From the NCBI RefSeq assembly GCF_037975245.1, contig NC_092565.1:1372499-1436498 (forward strand): 64,000 nucleotides of DNA, read 5' to 3'. Position 1 is the first letter of the stretch. Each line of letters starts with the position of its first letter. Below are positions 55,250 to 64,000 of this stretch, in pieces. Under the pieces are notes generated by a model. That model ran no database searches. It saw nothing but the letters and a program-made list of their open reading frames with translations, and was not told where the DNA came from. The position numbers and the translations under genes are program-made. This DNA is from Apostichopus japonicus. Taxonomy: Eukaryota > Echinodermata > Holothuroidea > Aspidochirotida > Stichopodidae.

Positions 55250-56700
55250 AGAGTGATAGTGTACAAACTGTAATTTTCAGGACATATCAAACTTTACGTA
55301 GCAGGGAGAAAAGCAAATAGACGACCAAGAGGGCAGCCAAGTCAATTGGACCCCCCCACCCCTCCCCGACCCTCCATCCGATTCAACAAGGATGAATACA
55401 CATAAAATCCTATGCTTTCAAATATTTGATCCTAATGATAGCCCTAGAACATACATATAGCTGCTTTCCCAGTTTCCCCCTCCAGCAACACCCCCCCCTT
55501 TTGCCCCACATGATGGTTCCACATATGGGTGGAGCCTGTAAAAGTTGGACAAGGTTATTTTCTACACTGATGTATTTGAGATTAAGCAGTTCACCAATTT
55601 GGAATGACATCGAAACTTTGAAACGGTGGAAATAAGATGGTCAAAAACTAATATTAGACTGTTCATTAAATTCTCACACACATTATGGGGACCCTAATAG
55701 TTGGGAAAAAAAAAAAACCTTTGACATTACATTTAATATACATCACCTTAATCTATGCTGTTGGAAATGGTGAAAAAAAAAATTTCTCAAACAATAGGAG
55801 AAAGCCATATCAGTGTATATCCCTATTTTCTCTATAATATATCAAATTGTATGAATGTAGCACATGCAACAGCATATATATTCTGATTAGGGCTTTCCAA
55901 TCATCCCCACCCCTCATTCCCACTCAACTAGTGGAATGACATCAAAACATTATTTATACATAATATCACATTATTAGGGCGTTTATGGAGGTCTGACCCT
56001 GTATACGGTACCTGATTCCATAGTAACCCACACCACTTGCCACATGCAATGATCTAAATAGAGTGATAGTGTACAAACTGTAATTTTCAGGACATATCAA
56101 ACTTTACGTAGCAGGGAGAAAAGCAAATAGACGACCAATAGGGCAGCCAAGTCAATTGGACACCCCCCACCCCTCCCCGAACCTCCATCCCATTCAACAA
56201 GGATGAATACACATAAAATTCTATGCTTTCAAATATTTGATCCTAATGATAGCCCTAGAACCTACATATAGCTGCTTTCCCAGTTTCCCCCTCCAGCAAC
56301 ACCCCCCCCCTTTTGCCCCACATGATGGTTCCACATATGGGTGGAGCCTGTAAAAGTTGGACAAGGTTATTTTCTACACTGATGTATTTGAGATTAAGCA
56401 GTTCATCAATTTGGAATGACAACAAAACTTTGAAACGGTGGAAATAAGATGGTCAAAAATTAATATTAGACTGTTCATTAAATTTTCACACACATTGGGA
56501 CCCTAATAGTAAAAAAAAAACATTTGACATTACATTTAATATACATCACCTTAATCTATGCTGTTGGAAATGGTAAAAAAAATCTTTCTCAAACAATAGG
56601 AGAAAGCCATAACAGTGTACATCCCTATTTTCTCTCTAATATATCAAATTGTATGAATGTAGCACATGCAACAGCATATATTCTGATTAGGGCTTTCCAA
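55250..56700 (+). repeat. 2.41 kb offset duplication, copy 1 (copy 2 about 57660-59110)
   Basis: Shared rare variants at an offset of about 2408 bp are the extra T in GGGCGTTTATGG (55979 and 58387), CCCCGAACCTCC (56176 and 58584), CATCCGATTCAAC and GATCTAAATAGAG. Private differences such as CATCCACCCTTCC show later divergence. Confidence 0.85.
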
Positions 56701-58999
56701 TCATCCCCACCCCTCATTCCCACTCAAGTAGTGGAATGACATCAAACCATTATTTATACATAATATCACAATATTAGGGCGTTATGGAGGTCTGACCCTG
56801 TATAGGGTACCTGATTCCATAGTAACCCACACCACTTGCCACATGCAATGAGCTAGATAGTGTGATAGTGTACAAACTGTAATTTTCAAGACATATCAAA
56901 CTTTACGTAGCAGGTAGAAAAGCAAATAGACGACCAAGAGGGCACGCAAGTCACTTGGGCCCCCCCACCCCTCCCCGACCCTCCATCCCATTCAACAAGG
57001 ATGAATACACATAAAATCCTATGCTTTCAAATATTTGATCCTAATGATAGCTCTAACCTACATATAGCTGCTTTCCCAGTTTCCCCCTCTAGCAACCCCC
57101 CTCCCTTTTGCCCCACATGATGGTTCCACATATGGGTGGAGCCTGTAAAAGTTGGACAAGGTAATTTTCTACACTGTTGTATTTGAGATTAAGCAGTTCA
57201 CCAATTTGGAATGACATCAAAACTTTGAAACGGTGAAAATAGGATGGTCAAAAATTAATATTAGACTGTTCATTAAATTCTCACACACATTGGGACCATA
57301 ATAGTACAAAAAAAAACCTTTGACATTACATTTAATATACATCACCTTAATCTATGCTGTTGGAAATGGTAAAAAAAATCTTTCTCAAACAATAGGAGAA
57401 AGCCATAACAGTGTACATCCCTATTTTCTCTCTAATATATCAAATTGTATGAATGTAGCACATGCAATAGCATATATTCTGATTAGGGCTTTCCAATCAT
57501 CCCCACCCCTCATTCCCACTCAACTAGTGGAATGACATCAAAACATTATTTATACATAATATCACAATGTTAGGGCGTTATGGAGGTCTGACCCTGTATA
57601 CGGTACCTGATTCCATAGTAACCCACACCACTTGCCACATGCAATGAGCTAGATAGAGTGATAGTGTACAAACTGTAATTTTCAGGACATATCAAACTTT
57701 ACGTAGCAGGGAGAAAAGCAAATAGACGACCAAGAGGGCAGCCAAGTCAATTGGACCCATCCACCCTTCCCCGACCCTCCATCCGATTCAACAAGGATGA
57801 ATACACATAAAATCCTATGCTTTCAAATATTTGATCCTAATGATAGCCCTAGAACATACATATAGCTGCTTTCCCAGTTTCCCCCTCCAGCAACACCCCC
57901 CCCCCCCTTTTGCCCCACATGATGGTTCCACATATGGGTGGAGCCTGTAAAAGTTGGACAAGGTTATTTTCTACACTGATGTATTTGAGATTAAGCAGTT
58001 CACCAATTTGGAATGACATCAAAACTTTGAAAAGGTGGAAATAAGATGGTCAAAATCTAATATTAGACTGTTCATTAAATTCTCACACACATTATGGGGA
58101 CCCTAATAGTTGGGAAAAAAAAAACCCTTTGACATTACATTTAATATACATCACCTTAATCTATGCTGTTGGAAATGGTGAAAAAAAAAATTTCTCAAAC
58201 AATAGGAGAAAGCCATATCAGTGTACATCCCTATTTTCTCTATAATATATCAAATTGTATGAATGTAGCACATGCAACAGCATATATATTCTGATTAGGG
58301 CTTTCCAATCATCCCCACCCCTCATTCCCACTCAACTAGTGGAATGACATCAAAACATTATTTATACATAATATCACATTATTAGGGCGTTTATGGAGGT
58401 CTGACCCTGTATACGGTACCTGATTCCATAGTAACCCACACCACTTGCCACATGCAATGATCTAAATAGAGTGATAGTGTACAAACTGTAATTTTCAGGA
58501 CATATCAAACTTTACGTAGCAGGGAGAAAAGCAAATAGACGACCAATAGGGCAGCCAAGTCAATTGGACACCCCCCACCCCTCCCCGAACCTCCATCCCA
58601 TTCAACAAGGATGAATACACATAAAATTCTATGCTTTCAAATATTTGATCCTAATGATAGCCCTAGAACCTACATATAGCTGCTTTCCCAGTTTCCCCCT
58701 CCAGCAACACCCCCCCCCCCCTTTTGCCGCACATGATGGTTCCACATATGGGTGGAGCCTGTAAAAGTTGGACAAGGTTATTTTCTACACTGATGTATTT
58801 GAGATTAAGCAGTTCATCAATTTGGAATGACAACAAACTTTGCAACGGTGGAAATAAGATGGTCAAAAATTAATATTAGACTGTTCATTAAATTTTCACA
58901 CACATTGGGACCCTAATAGTAAAAAAAAAACCCTTTGACATTACATTTAATATACATCACCTTAATCTATGCTGTTGGAAATGGTAAAAAAAATCTTTC

Positions 59000-59975
59000 T
59001 CAAACAATAGGAGAAAGCCATAACAGTGTACATCCCTATTTTCTCTCTAATATATCAAATTGTATGAATGTAGCACATGCAACAGCATATATTCTGATTA
59101 GGGCTTTCCAATCATCCCCACCCCTCATTCCCACTCAACTAGTGGAATGACATCAAAACATTATTTATACATAATATCACAATATTAGGGCATTATGGAG
59201 GTCTGACCCTGTATAGGGTACCTAATTCCATAGTAACCCACACCACTTGACATATGCAATGAGCTAGATAGAGTGATAGTGTACAAACTGTAATTTTCAG
59301 GACATATCAAACTTTACGTAGCAGGGAGAAAAGCAAATAGACGACCAAGAGGGCAGCCAAGTCAATTGGACCCCCCCTCCCCCCTCCCCGACCCTCCATC
59401 CCATTCAACAAGGATGAATACACATAAAATCCTATGCTTTCAAATATTTGATCCTAATGATAGCCCTAGAACATACATATAGCTGCATCCCAGTTTCCCC
59501 CTCCAGCAACACCCCCCCCCCTTTTGCCCCACATGATGGTTCCACATATGGGTGGAGCCTGTAAAAGTTGGACAAGGTTATTTTCTACACTGATGTATTT
59601 GAGATTAAGCAGTTCACCAATTTGGAATGACATCAAAACTTTGAAACGGTGAAAATAAGATGGTCAAAAATTAATATTAGACTGTTCATTAAATTCTCAC
59701 ACACATTATGGGGACCCTAATAGTGAAAAAAAACCTTTGACATTACATTTAATATACATCACCTTAATCTATGCTGTTGGAAATGGTAAAAAAAATCTTT
59801 CTCAAACAATAGGAGAAAGCCATAACAGTGTACATCCCTATTTTCTCTCTAATATATCAAATTGTATGAATGTAGCACATGCAATAGCATATATTCTGAT
59901 TAGGGCTTTCCAATCATCCCCACCCCTCATTCCCACTCAACTAGTGGAATGACATCAAAACATTATTTATACATA
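59000..59975 (+). repeat. 4.02 kb offset duplication, copy 1 (copy 2 63025-64000, continues off the edge)
   Basis: At an offset of 4025 bp (five units) both share AGGGCATTATGG, TAGCTGCATCCCAG and the GACCCCCCCTCC variant. The second copy is cut by the window end. Confidence 0.85.
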
Positions 59976-60423
59976 ATATCACAATGTTAGGGCGTTATGG
60001 AGGTCTGAACCTGTATACGGTACCTGATTCCATAGTGACCCACACCACTTGCCACATGCAATGAGCTAGATAGAGTGATAGTGTACAAACTGTAATTTTC
60101 AGGACATATCAAACTTTACGTAGCAGGTAGAAAAGCAAATAGACGACCAAGAGGGCACGCAAGTCACTTGGACCCCCCCCCCCCCCAACCCTCCTCGACC
60201 CTCCATCCCATTCAACAAGGATGAATACACATAAAATCCTATGCTTTCAAATATTTGATCCTAATGATAGCCCTAGAACCTACATATAGCTGCTTTCCCA
60301 GTTTCCCCCTCTAGCAACCCCCCCCCCCTTTTGCCCCACATGATGGTTCCACATATGGGTGGAGCCTGTAAAAGTTGGACAAGGTAATTTTCTACACTGT
60401 TGTATTTGAGATTAAGCAGTTCA

Positions 60424-60470
60424 CCAATTTGGGATGGCATGGAAACCTTGAAATGGTGGAAATAAGATGG
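60424..60470 (+). repeat. Patch in one unit matching the inverted left block
   Basis: Here the unit reads TTTGGGATGGCATGGAAACC followed by TTGAAATGGTGG, where the other right-block units read TTTGGAATGACA(T/A)C(A/G)AAAC and then mostly TTGAAACGGTG. The reverse complement of 1424-1465 in the left block gives the same string with one mismatch. Confidence 0.85.
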
Positions 60471-63400
60471 TCAAAAATTAATATTAGACTGTTCATTAAA
60501 TTCTCACACACATTATGGGGACCCTAATAGTTGGAAAAAAAAACCTTCTACTTTACATTTAATATACATCACCTTAATCTATGCTGTTGGAAATGGTAAA
60601 AAAGTCTTTCTCAAACAATAGGAGAAAACCATAACAGCTGTGTACATCCCTATTTTCTCTCTAATATATCAAATTGTATGAATGCAGCACATGCAACAGC
60701 ATATATATTCTGATTAGGGCTTTCCAATCATCCCCACCCCTCATTCCCACTCAACTAGTGGAATGACATCAAAACATTATTTATACATAATATCACAATG
60801 TAAGGGCGTTATGGAGGTCTGACCCTGTATACGGTACCTGATTCCATAGTAACCCACACCACTTGCCACATGCAATGAGCTAGATAGTGTGATAGTGTAC
60901 AAACTGTAATTTTCAAGACATATCAAACTTTACGTAGCAGGTAGAAAAGCAAATAGACGACCAAGAGGGCACGCAAGTCACTTGGACCCCCCACCAACCC
61001 CTCCCCGACCCTCCATCCCATTCAACAAGGATGAATACACATAAAATCCTATGCTTTCAAATATTTGATCCTAATGATAGCTCTAACCTACATATAGCTG
61101 CTTTCCCAGTTTCCCCCTCTAGCAACAGCCCCCCCCCTTTTGCCCCACATGATGGTTCCACATATGGGTGGAGCCTGTAAAAGTTGGACAAGGTAATTTT
61201 CTACACTGTTGTATTTGAGATTAAGCAGTTCACCAATTTGGAATGACATCAAAACTTTGAAACGGTGAAAATAAGATGGTCAAAAATTAATATTAGACTG
61301 TTCATTAAATTCTCACACACATTATGGGGACCCTAATAGTGAAAAAAAACCTTTGACATTACATTTAATATACATCACCTTAATCTATGCTGTTGGAAAT
61401 GGTAAAAAAAATCTTTCTCAAACAATAGGAGAAAGCCATAACAGTGTACATCCCTATTTTCTCTATAATATATCAAATTGTATGAATGTAGCACATGCAA
61501 CAGCATATATATTCTGATTAGGGCTTTCCAATCATCCCCACCCCTCATTCCCACTCAACTAGTGGAATGACATCAAAACATTATTTATACATAATATCAC
61601 AATATTAGGGCGTTATGGAGGTCTGACCCTGTATACGGTACCTGATTCCATAGTGACCCACACCACTTGCCACATGCAATGAGCTAGATAGTGTGATAGT
61701 GTACAAACTGTAATTTTCAAGACATATCAAACTTTACGTAGCAGGTAGAAAAGCAAATAGACGACCAAGAGGGCACGCAAGTCACTTGGACCCCCCCCCA
61801 CCCCGCCTCGACCCTCCATCCCATTCAACAAGGATGAATACACATAAAATCCTATGCTTTCAAATATTTGATCCTAATGATAGCTCTAACCTACATATAG
61901 CTGCTTCCCAGTTCCCCCCTCAGCAACCCCCCCCCCCGCCTTCTGCCCCACATGATGGTTCCACATATGTGTGGAGCCTGTAAATGTTGGACAAGGTAAT
62001 TTTCTACACTGATGTATTTGAGATTAAGCAGTTCACCAATTTGGAATGACATCAAAACTTTGAAACGGTGAAAATAAGATGGTCAAAAATTAATATTAGA
62101 CTGTTCATTAAATTCTCACACACATTATGGGGACCCTAATAGTAAAAAAAAACCTTTGACATTACATTTAATATACATCACCTTAATCTATGCTGTTGCA
62201 AATGGTGAAAAAAAAAATTCTCAAACAATAGGAGAAAGCCATATCAGTGTACATCCCTATTTTCTCTCTAATATATCAAATTGTATGAATGTAGCACATG
62301 CAATAGCATATATTCTGATTAGGGCTTTCCAATCATCCCCACCCCTCATTCCCACTCAACTAGTGGAATGACATCAAAACATTATTTATACATAATATCA
62401 CAATATTAGTGCGTTATGGAGGTCTGACCCTGTATAGGGTACCTAATTCCATAGTAACCCACACCACTTGACATATGCAATGAGCTAGATAGAGTGATAG
62501 TGTACAAACTGTAATTTTCAGGACATATCAAACTTTACGTAGCAGGGAGAAAAGCAAATAGACGACCAAGAGGGCAGCCAAGTCAATTGGACCCCCCCAC
62601 CCCTCCCCGACCCTCCATCCGATTCAACAAGGATGAATACACATAAAATCCTATGCTTTCAAATATTTGATCCTAATGATAGCCCTAGAACATACATATA
62701 GCTGCTTTCCCAGTTTCCCCCTCCAGCAACACCCCCCCCCCTTTTGCCCCACATGATGGTTCCACATATGGGTGGAGCCTGTAAAAGTTGGACAAGGCTA
62801 TTTTCTACACTGATGTATTTGAGATTAAGCAGTTCATCAATTTGGAATGACAACAAAACTTTGAAACGGTGGAAATAAGATGGTCAAAAATTAATATTAG
62901 ACTGTTCATTAAATTCTCACACACATTATGGGGACCCTAATAGTTGGAAAAAAAAACCTTTGACATTACTTTTAATATACATCACCTTAATCTATGCTGT
63001 TGGAAATGGTGAAAAAAAAAATTCTCAAACAATAGGAGAAAGCCATATCAGTGTACATCCCTATTTTCTCTCTAATATATCAAATTGTATGAATGTAGCA
63101 CATGCAACAGCATATATTCTGATTAGGGCTTTCCAATCATCCCCACCCCTCATTCCCACTCAACTAGTGGAATGACATCAAAACATTATTTATACATAAT
63201 ATCACAATATTAGGGCATTATGGAGGTCTGACCCTGTATAGGGTACCTAATTCCATAGTAACCCACACCACTTGACATATGCAATGAGCTAGATAGAGTG
63301 ATAGTGTACAAACTGTAATTTTCAGGACATATCAAACTTTACGTAGCAGGGAGAAAAGCAAATAGACGACCAAGAGGGCAGCCAAGTCAATTGGACCCCC

Positions 63401-64000
63401 CCTCCGCCCTCCCCGACCCTCCATCCCATTCAACAAGGATGAATACACATAAAATCCTATGCTTTCAAATATTTGATCCTAATGATAGCCCTAGAACATA
63501 CATATAGCTGCATCCCAGTTTCCCCCTCCAGCAACACCCCCCCCCCTTTTGCCCCACATGATGGTTCCACATATGGGTGGAGCCTGTAAAAGTTGGACAA
63601 GGTTATTTTCTACACTGATGTATTTGAGATTAAGCAGTTCACCAATTTGGAATGACATCAAAACTTTGAAACGGTGAAAATAAGATGGTCAAAAATTAAT
63701 ATTAGACTGTTCATTAAATTCTCACACACATTATGGGGACCCTAATAGTGAAAAAAAACCTTTGACATTACATTTAATATACATCACCTTAATCTATGCT
63801 GTTGGAAATGGTAAAAAAAATCTTTCTCAAACAATAGGAGAAAGCCATAACAGTGTACATCCCTATTTTCTCTCTAATATATCAAATTGTATGAATGTAG
63901 CACATGCAATAGCATATATTCTGATTAGGGCTTTCCAATCATCCCCACCCCTCATTCCCACTCAACTAGTGGAATGACATCAAAACATTATTTATACATA

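Larger units (their letters stand above)
10304..64000 (+). repeat. Main ~803-bp satellite array, plus orientation
   Basis: Unit starts (GGTCTGACC) are at 10450, 11258, 12062, 12866, 13671, 14476, 15277, 16073, 16878, 17673, 18468, 19247, 20047, 20855, 21658, 22457, 23258, 24056, 24861, 25673, 26477, 27281, 28080, 28374, 29177, 29982, 30788, 31601, 32405, 33208, 34006, 34300, 35102, 35905, 36709, 37516, 38318, 39129, 39933, 40742, 41539, 42343, 43145, 43953, 44751, 45554, 46353, 47160, 47965, 48768, 49573, 50374, 51169, 51979, 52780, 53581, 54383, 55180, 55990, 56789, 57585, 58398, 59200, 60002, 60816, 61620, 62421 and 63225. Two units (28080, 34006) are 294 bp; the other 65 complete ones are 779-814 bp. 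No gap or foreign insertion interrupts the array. The family is not one I can name. Confidence 0.98.
46353..64000 (+). repeat. Mixed then type 2 satellite sub-block D
   Basis: It opens with a unit carrying both hallmark single-base deletions, returns to type 1-like units at 47160-48767, shows the hallmark again at 48768, and is then mainly type 2 or intermediate (CTCTAGCAACC, CACTGTTGTATTTG, GGGCACGCAAGTC). It continues past the window edge. Confidence 0.75.

Noticed and set aside
11496-62856. A 61-79 codon minus-strand frame (MMSFQIDELLNLK) and its plus-strand partner (MNTHKILCFQIFD) in most units
   Set aside because: Both overlap the variable C run, shift frame with its length, and are complementary readings of one satellite segment.
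19782-63977. A 60-82 codon plus-strand frame (starting MTLHLIYITLIYAV) recurring every ~800 bp
   Set aside because: It is the same satellite segment translated repeatedly. Its start and length change with A-run length, and nothing suggests selection on the protein.
10304-64000. CRISPR-like direct repeats with spacers
   Set aside because: The period is ~803 bp with no unique spacers, and the setting is eukaryotic satellite.
10304-64000. CENP-B box in the satellite unit
   Set aside because: I looked for the NTTCG....A..CGGGN pattern in the unit and saw no match, so centromere function is not supported by that signal.

Overview
The window is eukaryotic, non-coding, repeat-dominated DNA with no gene that I can support. 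The tandem satellite, the nested short DNA transposons with terminal inverted repeats (TIRs), the AT-rich unique DNA and the CAGGGGCG-type transposon ends look like an invertebrate animal genome, perhaps a marine deuterostome. That placement is an impression, not a demonstration. Nothing here looks bacterial or viral.

Layout. (1) 1-2642: about 3.4 units of a ~0.8 kb satellite, read on the minus strand and running off the left edge. (2) 2643-10303: a ~7.7 kb island of non-satellite DNA. It holds a 218-bp-period dimer repeat near each side (3142-3505 and 10013-10303), a hAT-like element (4331-4976) nested inside another inverted-repeat element (4326-6302), a 697-bp foldback element (7899-8595) nested inside a third inverted-repeat element (7609-8763), and a diverged long-period direct repeat (9009-10012). 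(3) 10304-64000: the same satellite on the plus strand, 65 complete units averaging about 803 bp plus two 294-bp truncated units, running off the right edge. The two satellite blocks therefore point away from each other across the island.

Inside the large array there are at least two sequence types arranged in alternating blocks (type 1: ~10.3-20.9 kb and ~37.5-46.4 kb; mostly type 2: ~20.9-37.5 kb and ~46.4-64 kb). There are also several recent nested duplications of whole-unit multiples: 5.93 kb, 3.21 kb, 2.41 kb (twice), 1.61 kb and 4.02 kb. Nearly every unit carries a KpnI site (GGTACC), an SpeI site (ACTAGT), a long C run and a potential G-quadruplex on one strand. The short open reading frames that recur every ~800 bp are by-products of the satellite's repetition.

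No genes cooperate here. The biology is genome structure: satellite amplification, higher-order repeat formation, inversion of array polarity and nested transposon insertion. All coordinates were read by eye, and duplication borders are good to a few tens of bases.
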